Positions 12,851 to 25,800 of a stretch of 64,000 nucleotides of DNA are shown piece after piece. The first letter of the stretch is position 1, and every line of letters starts with the position of its first letter. The DNA comes from Limnephilus marmoratus (Eukaryota > Arthropoda > Insecta > Trichoptera > Limnephilidae): contig OU862927.1 in NCBI GenBank assembly GCA_917880885.1, positions 39,893,571-39,957,570 on the forward strand, written 5' to 3'. The position numbers and the translations under genes are program-made. The notes beneath the pieces are model-generated. The model was not told the DNA's origin. It did no database searches and saw nothing but the letters and a program-made list of their open reading frames with translations.

Positions 12851-13830
12851 CCTTATGAATCATAGTGGAGTAAAGTGTTGCTCCATATGGAAACCTTTGT
12901 AAAATTACTTTATTCAGGGCCTCCTCAGTGTAGCTAATGTAAAACGAAATATTTGTTGTAAAACCATGCAGGTGTATTAAAGGTAAGACAGTATTAAACT
13001 GTGGAGATCCGGAAGGAATGAAAGGCCGATAAAAATAATAATATTTTCCCAATTTGTTTATGAATTACAATTTAAAACAATATACACATGGACATATTGC
13101 GAGTTTGAAATCTCTTGTTTTATTTTTACCGTAAATGCGATTAAAACAAAAAAGGTATTTAAGCGACTTTCCAGTACTTTAGGGCGAGGGAGGTGCAGAA
13201 AAATGTTACGGCGCGTTTCATGGGGGGAGAGAGAAAGTCAAAAATTTTTGAAAAATTGCGTTACGTTATACTTAAACGCCCCCTTTACTATTTCACGATT
13301 GAAATTTTATCATTACACTCTTAACACAAAACTGGTTTTAACCTAAGTATTGGTTACTATGTTTTTATGACAGCAAATGATTTTTTCAGATTTTTGCAGC
13401 ATATAATAATTGAAGACTCCACACGGAACTCTGTTATTTGTAGCTATATGGCTCGGTCGGTCAGCATTCCCCATAAATTATTTTATTTTATTTTCGTTCC
13501 TAGCTCTTACTATGGATTTATTGGGGATTCCCGTGAAATATTCCTCGCTTTTCCCCTGTGTCATTCTCATTTCTTTCGTATATTGTGATTGACGGGAACT
13601 CGCGAAGGAAATTATCACCTATCGATTGTTGAAAAAGCTGTTATTCTGTTAGTGTTTTTAATTTTGAGGAAATTTTTTTTTTACATATTTGACTAGCTAG
13701 AAATTTTTTATTTTATTTTAGGAAGTCAAAATTTGTGTTTTGAATTTCTCAAAAAAAAAATAATGGGGGGGGGGGGGGGGTGACACCGCGTTTTCCGCCC
13801 CAGGTGCCACCCATGCTAGCTACGCCACTG

Positions 13831-13838
13831 GTCTACAG
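13831..13838. repeat. hAT target-site duplication, right
   Basis: GTCTACAG, identical to 11646-11653. Confidence 0.9.
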
Positions 13839-15070
13839 ACCATGATTATGAGTAATAATCCAAAATTTCGGTCGTTTTGGTGCCATAGTGCCACAGTTAT
13901 GACGGACCCCAAGTGTAGAAATGACCGACTCCATGTGCTAAAACAATGATTTTTTTTTTAAATTATTCTTTCGGCAGATTTTTTAATTGATTCATGTACA
14001 GACCATGAACCATTTTTAGTAAGAATCAAATTTTCAGTTGGTTCTGTTCTATACGGCCGAAGTTATGACCGACCCCAAGTGCTAAACAATGATTTTTAAA
14101 AAAATATATTCTTTTGGCAAATTTTTTGATTGATTCGTGTACAGACGATTGATTCTTAGTAAGAATCCAAAATTTCAGTCGGTTCAGTAGCATAGGGCAG
14201 ATGTAATAGCCGACCCAAGTGTAGAAACGACCAAACCCAAGTGCTTATACCGCCAACCACAAGTCCTAAAACGTTGTTTTTTTTTAAGAATTCTTCTTTT
14301 GGGAGATTTTGTGATTGATTCGTGTACAGACCATGATTATGAGTTATAATCCAAAAGTTATGACCGACCCCAAATGCTTAAACGATGATTTTTTTGAAAA
14401 ATTATTCTTTCGGCAGATTTTTTGATTGATTCATGTACAGATCATGATTTTCATTAAGAATTTACAATTTCAGTTGGTTCTGTTCCATAGGGCCGAAGTT
14501 ATGACCGACCCAAGTGCTAAAACAATGATTTTTTTTTAAATATATTCTTTTGTCAGATTTTTAATTGATTCCGTAGCATAGGGATTATTATGACCGACCC
14601 TAAATGATTAAACGATGATTTTCTTGAAAAATTATTCTTTCGGCAGATTTTTTGATTGAATCATCTACAGACCATGATTTTCAGTAAGAATCCAAAATTT
14701 CAGTTGGTTCTGTTCTATAGGGCCGAAGTTATGACCGACCCCAAATGCTTAAACCATGATTTTTTTGAAAAATTATTCTTTCGGCAGATTTTTTGAGTGG
14801 TTCATGTACAGACCATGATTTTCAGTAATTATCCAAAATTTCAGTTGGTTCTGTTCCATAGGGCCGAAGTTATGACCGATCCAATTGCTAAAACAGTGAT
14901 TTTAAAAAAAATATATATTTTTTCGTCAGATTTTTGATTGATTTGTGTACAGACCATGATTCTTAGAAAGAATCCAAAATTTCAGTCGGTTCGGTAGCAT
15001 AGGGCCGACGTTATGACCGACCCCAAATGCACGATGTTTTTTTTTTAAATCATTCTTTCGGCAGATTTCA
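13839..15070 (+). repeat. Satellite array, continuation after the hAT
   Basis: Same monomer family as 4288-11645 (CAGACCATGATT, CATAGGGCCGAAGTTATGAC and a T-rich tail), with more decayed units near its right edge. The hAT split one array in two. Confidence 0.9.
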
Positions 15071-15409
15071 ATTCAATTATTTCAAAACCGGTATAAATTT
15101 AAGAGTGAATGTATTCGGTAACTCGTTTTAATTAAAACTACTCCCATAACATGAAAATGGATTTCCTCCGATATTTGCTGCACGTAGTCTGAAACTTTCA
15201 TATCTTGCAACTCGGGGAATATCTTGCAACGGTGGAACTCGGGAATGGTTTCTTTCCAAATGGGTCAGCAGATGAACAGAGTTTCAAATGAAATTTCAAA
15301 CGAAACCATTTTCGAGTTCCCCGTGCAAGATTTGAAAGATTCATAGGTACTATGTGCTGCAAAGATCGGAGAAAAAACCATTTGTGTGTACTGCGTGCAT
15401 TAATAATCA
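15071..15409. repeat. Decayed zinc-finger-related repeat
   Basis: Resembles 54660-54780: both share ATGGTTTC, a GGGTCAGCAGATGAA-like word and AAAGCTAGGGACTC. The sister region at 53-54.8 kb holds recognisable C2H2 relics. No open frame survives here. Confidence 0.4.
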
Positions 15410-15712
15410 AAGCTAGGGACTCACACCTTTACTATTTCAGAATTGAAATTTTATTGTTACACTCTGAACACAAAAGTGGTTTTAACTTTCTTAAGGATTG
15501 TTAAAATTATATTTTCACTCCGGCAAATGATTTTACTCAGAATTAACGAGTTGAACAGTGATTGACGGGAACTCGTGAAGGGAATAAGTACCTATTGATT
15601 GTTGAAAATTTTGGTTATTCTGTTAGTGTTTTTAAAACTGTTTTTATATTTAAGGAGATCGAAATTTGTGTTTTGAATTTCTCAAAGTAAATTTTTAATA
15701 GCTACGCCACTG
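15410..15712. mobile_element. Relic right end of a third hAT copy
   Basis: Colinear with the last ~550 bp of the hAT copies at 13280-13830 and 48420-49290, with deletions. It ends in the same terminal word GCTACGCCACTG at 15701-15712. The left part of the element is missing. Confidence 0.65.
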
Positions 15713-15741
15713 CTTGGCATCCTTGGCATTGAAATACCTTA

Positions 15742-16579
15742 TGGTAAGCCCACACTGCGGCCAACGTTCCAACTTCAAAGTTTGTACGATCGTGCGTTCG
15801 AAGTTCGAGTTGGAAGGTTGGAGTTCGAGTTGGCCCGGGATCGCCCTCCAGGCGATCACACGAACCAGCCTGCCGCAGATGTCCACACATCAGTCTGCGA
15901 AAGGCAGGCGATCAAGACGCGCGTGTCGCGTACCTACTATTAAAATGACGATATTATTACGGAGAGTGGCATAACAATTGTTTAAAAACATGTATGTATT
16001 TAAGTGCGTAATAATTATAAGCAACTGATATAAAATATAGCGTAGCTGCAGCTGTTCGATGTCCGCCTTTTTGGAGTTCGGAATTCGGGGTTGGAGGGTT
16101 GGCCGCAGCCACCACACGATCGGCTAACATTCCAACTCCAAACTAAGTTCGTAGTTGGAAGGTTGGCTTTGGTGTGGAAGTACCATTATGCTTCCTCCAT
16201 TATGTGACTGCGGCCAAACCTCCAACTCCGAATTCCACTCAAAAATGGCGGACGCCGAAAAGCTGATTCGGCGCCGTATCTTGTCAGTTGCCTTCAATTG
16301 TGCAGGCGGTCCTTCAGTTTCCATAATATAGATTTCGATTCGTAAAGCTAAAAAATAATAATTTCAAACAATTTTTATACAACTCTCCCGTAATAATATT
16401 GCGTAGACTGATGTGTTGGGCCAACTCGCACGAGCCAGCCATCGCCGATTGCCACGGAGGCGATCCAGCGCCAACTCGAACTCCAACCATCCAACTCGAA
16501 CTTTCAACGCACGAACTACCCCTCCACACAATCGTCCAAACGTTTGAAGTTGGAAGTTGGTCACAGTGTGGCCCTACCA
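15742..16579. mobile_element. Long-TIR fold-back MITE, Harbinger-type TTA duplication
   Basis: The left arm (15742 to about 15900) is the inverted copy of the right arm (about 16400-16579). Both start TGGTA-G-CC-CACTG and carry CCAACTTCAAA, GTTCGAGTTGGA and GGCGATC-type words. TTA flanks both ends (15739-15741 and 16580-16582), as in PIF/Harbinger elements. A shorter inverted block (16100-16240) sits inside. Its central part resembles 63150-63260. It ends only about 190 bp before the start codon of the THAP gene, so it forms that gene's upstream flank. Confidence 0.72.
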
Positions 16580-16582
16580 TTA

Positions 16583-16773
16583 GGGGTCAGTGTCATAATA
16601 TTGGCATATCTATGGTTAAATAGCGAACCAACTTTTTCGTACAAAAAGCGTGAAGTTATTGAGTCTAGTGAGTTGTACATCTATGCTTGTCGCTGTCAAA
16701 TTTTTTGTACTGTCAAAAACGATTTTTTAACATAGTTATATTTTTTGTGTGTATAAACTTACAAAGTACAAAA
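16583..16773 (+). promoter_or_regulatory. Probable promoter/5' leader of the THAP-ZAD gene
   Basis: 191 bp between the MITE's TTA duplication and the ATG. It is AT-rich, with a TATATTTTTTG-like word near 16738 and two TGTCAAA words (about 16695-16720). No transcription start can be proven from sequence. The leader may extend into the MITE. Confidence 0.3.
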
Positions 16774-16847
16774 ATGCCGCTGAAGTGTTCAGCCTACGGG
16801 TGTAAAAATTATTTGAATACGAAAACTGCAGGAATATCGTTTCACAG
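16774..16847 (+). CDS. THAP-ZAD gene exon 1: start of THAP domain 1
   Basis: Start context ACAAAA-ATG. It encodes MPLKCSAYGCKNYL and runs to ISFH, giving the first C-x4-C metal pair of a THAP domain and the conserved SFH(R)F-P segment. It ends AG before GTGAGT, leaving a phase-2 codon (R) completed by exon 2. Confidence 0.85.
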
Positions 16848-19800
16848 GTGAGTCAAAGTCATAATATCATTCGTGTTATGTATTTTTTATACTTATTATA
16901 TTATTCGTAGGTACATGTTTTAGGGAACGATATTTCCCCCCTAAAACCTCTAACATTTTGCAATGTGCTGCTCTCAGGAGAATATATATGTTCGCATTAC
17001 ATTTAATTCCAGATAAAATCGCTGTTTGAACGTATTTCAAAATATAAAAATATATTTAATCCTTTAACTTTTTTCATTTAATATAAAAATACTTATTTAC
17101 ATTAGGCCTGGGTTGATTGGTTGTTTTACACGACCCGGGTCGCTCACGACCCACTGGCGTCACGAGCGGGTCGCGAAGACCCGCTCTTTTCGCGACACAA
17201 AATACGAAACTCGATTACTCATCAGTCTCATCACCCAGTTACTTTTTACGGGCGCGCCGCGCGGTAGACGCTCGCCGCCCAGACCGGTCAAGTCATACGC
17301 GACACGAAACCCAGGTTATAATTGTGTGAACGTTCTCTCATAGCTCACACCTGTAACTAGTAATGTCATGTCCCAGAAATAAATTTAAAAAAAGATATGC
17401 TTCAGGGGTTAAAAAAACAATGTTTTATCATGTTTTGAAGGATATAAAAACCTTGTAAAAAACGTGTTGTTCTGAAGCTTTTATTGAGAATTTAAATAAG
17501 TAAATTAGCTGTAAGCTGTAATGCTATATTATAATTTCTTTTTATTAAGGTTAGACATTTTACACTAGTTTATAGTTTCTATTACAATGCACAATTACAT
17601 TCACACCCACACGAAAAAAACCCACAAGTTTTTATGATTAACAATACCAAGATACGCTCCTATTAAAAACGTCTCCGTGTCTAGTCGAATATTCAAATAT
17701 CGAATCTACTAAACAATCCCACTAGACGTGACACACGGGCAGGATGCAGGATACTGTTACATCACGCACGTGTGTGCGTTGATCGGTAATCGGCGACCGA
17801 GTGTGTCGCAGTTGCAGTTCGAGAGTTTCGGGAACTGACACATCTCGCCACTCGCAACATGGGCACCCGGCGATCGGTCCGTGAGTCACGGGGTGCAGGA
17901 ATGTGTCGTAGTTGGTAGGTTGCGGGAGTGTGTCGCTGTTCACGGGTCCCGGAAGACCTGACGGGTGCTGACGAATAAATAACCCGCTCGCTCTTTGGTG
18001 GCTCGTGAGCGGGTTTCGACGATCAGGTCTTTCACGATCGACCCAGGACTAATTTACATATCACAAAAACTAATAGGTAATAAAAACAATAAAAAAAACC
18101 CTACTCATATTCATCAGAACTGTTATTCAAACAATTTAAGGTCAGAAAATTAAGTGCATTATAATTTTATCATGCAACATTACAAATTTATAAAGGTAAT
18201 ATTCAAAATAAAGTTGCACCCTTTAAAAATAACAGAAATCTTAGACAAACGTCAATACTTCCTACTCCAAAATGTAAAAAAAACAATAGGACAGCTAAAT
18301 CATAAATATCTCAGAGTTAATTTTTTGGGAGGAATGCGAACCAAATTTTTTTATTTGTATACTACCCATCATTGTTATACGTCATTGATAGACTATATTA
18401 TGTATGTATTTTCAGGTTTCCAACAGGTACCCGAGGCAGTCTGCAGAGAGATACTCTCCCAATTTTTTTCTGAACGTTCCTACCAAGGTTTCGTCACATT
18501 TTATTTGTATACTACCCACCATTGTTATACGTCATTGATAGACTATATTATGTATGTATTTTCAGGTTTCCAACAGGTACCCGAGGCAGTCTGCAGAGAG
18601 ATACTCTCCCAACTTTTTGCTGAACGTTCCTACCAAGGTTTCGTCACATTTTATTTGTATACTACCCATCATTGTTATGCCTCATTGATAGACTATATAT
18701 TATGTATGTATTTTCAGGTTTCCAACAGGTACCCGAGGCAGTCTGCAGAGAGAATCGTGGATAAAAGCTATGCGGGTCGAGGATTGGGAACCCAGAAAAC
18801 ACTCGGTTCTATGTTCATTACATTTTGAAGAACATTTTTTCAACAGAACCTTAAATATAATTCGATTGAAGGATGACGCAATACCCACTATATTTTCAGC
18901 TTTTCCATCGTATTTAAAAAAGGTAAACTGATATTTTTATGATTTTGGTTTCTTTATTTTGTTATTAATTCATTGTTTTTTATACGCTTTATCATCACTC
19001 TTGGCTCTACAACCCCTGGTGGGTCTTCCTTCACTCATCTCGGTTTATACTTATTGATAATGACCTCTACTGACTACCATACTAGGATCATGTTCATACC
19101 ATGAAAGTCCTGAAATAAACTCAAGCAGCTAATGAGCGCATCTTCTATGTCAGCGATTGGCAATTGGCGGCCCGCAGGCCCGATATGGCTCGCGAAGGGA
19201 GAGTCTCTTACGATTATTCCTTCCCACCATACTTGGTCACAATCATTTTTTTTTTCACATCTAGGCTCTTGTGAAGAAAACATACATAAATGTAAGTTTT
19301 TAAGAAAGAGCAATGCCCTAATACAACGCTATTAACTGGTTGGTCATGATATTTCAAAACATGTAATAATATAATAATAATAATGATTAATAGCGTTTAT
19401 TCACACAGTAAATTAGATTACATTATTTATAATAAACTTTTCACATTTATCATGCATCGACTCCCTGTCTGTATGTCACTAGTTGACAAAGGCTTCCTCC
19501 AACTGTCGCCATTTCTCTATATCATTAGCTACTCTTGTCCATGTACCACCTGCTATGGCTTTGATGTCGTCAACCCACCTTCTAAATGGTTTACCTAGTT
19601 TTCTCACCTTGTCACTTGTGAACCAATTCATAACTAATTTTGACCATTTTTTACTTCCTCTAATTGTGTGGCCTGACCACTTCCACTTTAGCTTTTTTAT
19701 AGTTTTTACGACATATTTTGTTCTTGTTTATTTCTTTGGTTGTAATTTTTATTCTTTCGGACAGTCTTTTCCCTCTCATACTTTTTAATGACTGTTAAAT

Positions 19801-22800
19801 ACTGAATTAATTGTACCATGAGTGACATCTTGTTTTTTGTTCTAACTTAATTAGTCTAATCATATGTAGGTAACTTCAATTCTCTGCAGTGCTGTCAGAG
19901 GCCGCCGGTAATAATATTTCCTTTTTTATCGACATATTTTATAATTCATACCATAATTCATAATAAGGTGACAGTTATAAAAGAATGCTGTTGTTTTGTT
20001 TGTTTTTAGCCATCTTTTTTTTTCATAAGAGATCTTAAAAGATCATTATGGGAGACGGGCCAAAATTATATTAAATATGTGTTGTTTTGATCATGGTTGT
20101 CAATCTTCTCAAAGTCTTGTAAATAAATGACTCGAAAGAAAATAACAGTGTGTTTTTAAATCTGAAAAAGACCCACCAGAAAAACCCCAACAATGACCGC
20201 TTGAAAAATTTTTCGCCTGCTTCGCTTTTTCTGATATATATATACAAATAATCTCCGAATGTTAATAATCAAAATCCACCCACTATAATAAGTGGAAAAT
20301 GTGGCTTCTGTAATGATGGAGGACTAACTATTAAAAGATCGAACCAGCAATGCCCGAGTGAGAACCAATAACTATCACACTACCAACCAGATGTTTTTAT
20401 TCCAGAAAGCCCAAAGTGTTCGCAGCCCACAGAAGTGCACAACTGAAACTATTCCAGAAGAAGTAGTGGATACTCCTGCGGAAAAAAAATTGAAGCAAGA
20501 TTTGGCAAAACTGCGCTTGAAGTTGCAACAACAACGCAGGAGACATAAAACTGTCATTGAAAGTCGACGACTTTGTCGTAAAAAAATAGCTGCGTTTGAC
20601 TCCATCAGAAGAGAGATGCAGAAGACCAATCATCCGGAACATGATGGCGTTGATTTTCCAGCTCTAGCACATTGTTCAGGTTCCAACATAGATATAATAA
20701 TAATAAAACGTTTATTCATCAATAGATTTTTTTACAATCTTTACATAGTTTAAAGCAAAGTCGCTCCCGCTGTCTTACACTTAGATCTTTTAAACTACGC
20801 AACGGATTTTCATGCGGTTTTCACCAATAGATAGATTGATTCATGAGGAAAGTTTAGGTATATAATTTGTTAAGGTTTTGTGTAAATTGGTTAAAATATA
20901 CTATAACATATAAAGGGAGCGGGCTGGCAAGCGGGTGGTGTGGATTATGCATGCAAATTAACAGATGGCATTGGTTATAAAGGTTGAGTTATGGCGTTGT
21001 CAGTAGATGGCGTTGTGTTTCATTAGTAAATTTAGTGGCCGGGTCTGCTAGTATTACATATTTTGTTCTTTTTTTCATTGGTTCTATTGACAAAAACGTC
21101 ACTGCTCAGCTACAATTCTGAATTTCTCCTAGAAATTCTTTGCTAAAATTTCATTTACTAAAGAAAGATCCAAGTGACATTGTTTAGCAAAGAAAAAAAA
21201 GTTGTACATTATACCAAACATTAATATTAAAACCTCCAAACTTTAATTTTAACTAATCTATTCTTGTACAGGCCATGAGAAGACAACCAGATTTCAGGTT
21301 TCGCCTGTATTTCTGAAATTATTTCCTGATATAATGACATTAAGCACGCTGTTCAGAACGCTGCAAAACACAAACTGGTTTGACCTTGCCTGCGCACGCA
21401 ACAAGCACGCTCCCCCCACTGCTGTAGTTGGTCGCTACTCAGGACGTGCCGGCGCTTGAACACATGTTTGAGGCGAAAGTTGCACATTCAGCCCCGTGAA
21501 ACGCTCGACTAGAGCGTGCACACTTAGTCTTTTCTAACTATTTCGCTTACATCAGTCTTGCATTCTTTCTAGATCTCCACATTTTTAACACAGTCATACT
21601 AAGTTTTAGCACACTTCAGAGATCTAATTTCTACATCCTTCCTCCGCTAGTTTCGTGCCTCACTGCCTTACATCAGGGTTGATAAAGCTCAGTTTGTTAT
21701 GTTGCAGACGATGCCAAGTCAGAGGCGGGCGAATCTCCGGAAGTTGCTTCGAACTCGGACTCTGACTCGGAGCTGCTGAAGCCCAAGGAAGAAGTGAAAA
21801 GTGACAGCGAAGACTCTGATGAAGGGAAGACCTTCTCCTTCCAGCCGCACTACTTGTACAGAAATGCTGTTAACCTGGTTGAATCGCCTACCGGCGCTGC
21901 TGTGGTTGACTCCTCAAGGTATTATATTCAACTTTTTACTCATCATCGTCATGCCAACAATGCTTGCTGTTGGAAAATGGCCTAATTGATGCAAAATATG
22001 TCGACACGCAAAGTGATTCAAGATTGCCCTCCCTACCGGCATTTGCCACTTAGTCCTTAGTACTAAACAGTTTATGTTGTTGATGACGCAGATAGCCATC
22101 AGCAACATAAAAATAAACACTCTCCATGATGGCTGAGTTTTCAGACCAATCATGATTCAATCTAAGGAAATTTGTAACAATATTGGTACAGTGTTCACAT
22201 ACGAGTACCTTCTGACACTAGATGTTGTGTTCAGAGCTTACCTAAGAGAAAGTCGGTAGGATAGAGCCACGGGTAGAGAAAAATCTTTTTTTCTGAACAC
22301 CTCTCTTACACGAGAGAGTATTGCTTCACTTCATGTGGGCTATAAATAATCGACCCACTATTATTTATTTATTTATTTAACGCCCAATGGGCTTTTACAT
22401 TTTGGTAGTACAAATGATTCATGACAGATTATTTAACATATACAGAATAATAAAAATAAAATATGATAAATAAGCACACAAGTCATAAAAATACAAAAAT
22501 ACAGCGGTTTCATAGGTTTTCAGAAAAACAGATAGGTTTAGGAATAGTTTTGGAATAATAAGTTTTTTAAAAGATCAACAAATTTCGCCAAGTTTATGTC
22601 AAATATGTCAATATCACCTAAGTACTGCTTTCCCATAGTGTGAAATCGTTATATTGGAGAGTGGGCAATGTAGTTCCGCTTATGAATGCTACAGTAGAAT
22701 AGTGTATTTTGTCGTGTAGTTACTGTCGGTATTCGTAAGTTTATGAGTTGCAGTAGTTCGCAACAGTCAAATTTAGAGTTAAGTATTTTGAATAAAAATG

Positions 22801-25800
22801 TTAAGTCGTTTATTTTACGTCTGTCTTCTAGTGTGTGTATTTTTAAAACATTTAATAATAAATTATATTTCAAGTCTTCTAGTGGGATATTTAATTTAAA
22901 ATTTATAAAACGCAGAAATTTTTTTTGTATTCGCTCAATGTATTGTGAATTTTGTAAGATGGAGACCAAACTACCGAGTTATATTCCATTAGACTTCTAA
23001 CTAGAGATACATATAATAATTTAATGACTTGTATGGAATTAAAGTTTTTGGTTGTTCTTAGTATTAAGCCTAACGATATCGTATTTATTTGAACGATAGA
23101 CATTTCCAGGTGGAACTCATCCGTGCTCAATCCAAAAATCATACCTACGAATATTAATATGGAAACATATTAAATAAACTGCTTACTGTTATTTAAAGCC
23201 AATGAATCCACCTAAATTTAATCGTTCAAATACAAGATACGTTTAAGATTTTCACGGCCAAAAGTATTTTCGTTATTTGTTTTTGGGGTGTTATGCCGTG
23301 TTGCACTACCTACTTCTTTAGCCAACATTTCGTACACTGCAACGCTGTTCGAAATGTTGGCTAAAGAAGGAGGTAGACACATCCAGTAGACACATCTACC
23401 GGATCTGCCCTGATAATGAACACTGCAACGCTGTCCGAAACGTTGGCTAAAGAAGGAGGTAGCGAACATGGTATAACACCCCAAAAACAAATAACGAAAG
23501 TTCAATTACCAGAAATTGCCTCAAGTTTTACTTATGTGGGGCAATATTGAGTGTTAGTATTTCTGTGTGTAGTTATGGTATACTAGAAATGTAATTACAT
23601 GTTTAATTTTTAGAAAACAATTTAAAATGGCTTCTATATGCAGAACACACGGTCAGGGCCGTCTTAAGCCGTGGTGGGCCCCTGAGCACCCTGATTTGGG
23701 GGTTCCCTCATTTTCGTATCCGGGTATCACCTTGGCTCCTTGGTGCCTTGGCAAGTCAGGACACACCAGGAGTTTGAGGGCTCTTTTTGAAAGCTAAAAA
23801 TATACAAGAAAACCACAAAAACACATGTTTCTAAACTATGAGTTCCAGGGCCCCTTCAGGCCAAAGTCAGAACTGTACATGGTACAAAACATTATCAAGA
23901 ATATTCCATGAAAGGAATACTAGTGACATCTTTTCCTATTTGATAGAAGCTCAATCAAGCTAGCAACGTAGCAGCGGGAAAGTTTAAAATAAATTAATTT
24001 TAATCACCTTCCTACCTTCCTAGCTACCCTAATGTGGGTAGCTATCTCCCAAGGGCATTAGCTTTGCTACCAAATTTGGGTAGTAATCACTCTAGTGACT
24101 AAGGATTTGAATAAAAAGATTGGAAGTATATATTATTATGTTGAAGCAAGTGTTGCGTGGTGCCGGACTGCCTGTCTAAGTCGCGGCGGCTGTTTGATCT
24201 GCCGCAGCGGGCCTGGGAGTCGCGCGGGGCCTGGCTGGAGCTGATGCCGTGGCTGCCCGACGGCACTGACGTGGCGGAGGTGGTGCTGTGCAGCCGCCAC
24301 TTCTCGCGCGACGACCTCACGCCCGCCGGCCTACATGTGGACGCCGTGCCCACCATGAACCTGCCCGACCCGCTGTCAGATGCCTGGTCCGCAATGGAAG
24401 GAAAAAGTAACATACACACACTTCATCAAAACACTAATATTCTCAGTAGGTGCCCACTGAAGATGTGCAGATGTACTAGAATATAATGTACACAGAAAAG
24501 CTGTGGCTATGTTACAAGGAACTTTTGCAAGTCAGCCAGTTCTTAAAGCCCGGTACACATGACAACGATTTTTCGTAGCGATTTAACTGCACAGACCTTT
24601 AACTGTTCAGAGATATCGAACGTCCATAGAGCGTCCACACGTTTACAATATATGCGTTGATCGTCAGTTCTCCACAGAAACTCAGACATGAAACATGTCA
24701 TCCACGATGGAAGACGATGACTCGCTAGCGCTAGCCTGGCTTATTTTGTGCAAAAAAAGAAGAAAATCTCGTAGTGTGTGGTGTATGGATTGGCTTCTTA
24801 AAAGGAAGTCATACTCTTGTGTAAATTTGTTAAATGAATTAAAATTTGCTCCAAAAGATTGGCACAATTATTTTAGAATGAATAAAGAGCCTTACTTACA
24901 CCTGCTGTTTCATCACATGATGAGAGAAGCAATAAGTCCTCATGAAAGAATCCTACAGCAAAACTTGTGAACGAACTGAATGATTGGCCCGACTTTCGTC
25001 CATACGCTACGATAAAACTGTGCAAACGCGATCGACAACGATTTATCGAATAGATTTTGCAACTGCCTCCGACGGCTTGCACCAACCAAAAAATCTGCGC
25101 CAATTTTCGTACACACGTTCGATATAACTGCACAAACGGTCTGTGCAGCTAGATCGCTACGATAAATCGTTGTCGTGTGTACCGGCCATTAGAGTGCTTT
25201 CCCAAACTATTGTACAGAAAATTATCGTTTTAAGACTAAAATTGTTAAATAATTAATTAACTAGATTGTTAAAAAAGATTTTTTTCATTGTGGCGACAAA
25301 TTACTAAATCCTTTGTGTATTTATGTTCTAGCTATTTCAAATGGTGTGGTCACAACATCGGCAAAACTGGGGGAACTAGGCGAAACCAGATCCGTAATCT
25401 CAACCACATTTCCAGGACTGAGAAACAAAGACAGAACCGATCCACCCATAAAGATAGAGCCGGAGTTACAAGAGAATCCTTTGCTTTACTCGACGAGCAT
25501 CACGCCGGCCCCTAATATTAAAGGCCAATCCTTCTTCGAACACGCCGCAATTGCAGACTACATGCAGCCAAACACGTCCACTAGTTCATACCCGGTGGGT
25601 CCGAATCTCAACGTACCCGGTGTAAACAACTTGTTGTTTATGGTTCAACCGATGGATGCGAAACCAGCAATCCACGGCTCCTGGGAAGTGCCGCTCTTGG
25701 CTACTAACAGCCAGGCAACAACCTCCATGAGTCCGCCGGTGAAGAAGTCCAAGCTCACCGTTATTAAGAAGGTGTCACAGAGGAGCGAGTCGGAGAATTT

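Larger units (their letters stand above)
11654..13830. mobile_element. hAT transposon copy A carrying zinc-finger sequence
   Basis: The element begins CAGTAGCGTAGCGAGG and ends GCTAGCTACGCCACTG. These are imperfect inverted ends typical of hAT, bounded by the perfect 8-bp duplication GTCTACAG. It is inserted in the satellite and is 2177 bp long. It encodes no recognisable hAT transposase (no RW or DDE-type frame found). Instead it carries an antisense run of C2H2 zinc-finger units (12441-12850). It is colinear with copy B at 46713-49290, apart from a nested MITE at 11865-12247 present only here. It is therefore probably non-autonomous and moved by a transposase from elsewhere. Confidence 0.88.

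Noticed and set aside
18154..18828. 224-codon open frame in THAP intron 1
   Set aside because: Produced by three 150-bp tandem units, a multiple of 3. The real coding frame of exon 2 is a different one.
25288..25515. Alternative frame overlapping THAP-ZAD exon 6
   Set aside because: The phase-compatible frame runs to a consensus GTGAGT donor; this one is its shadow.
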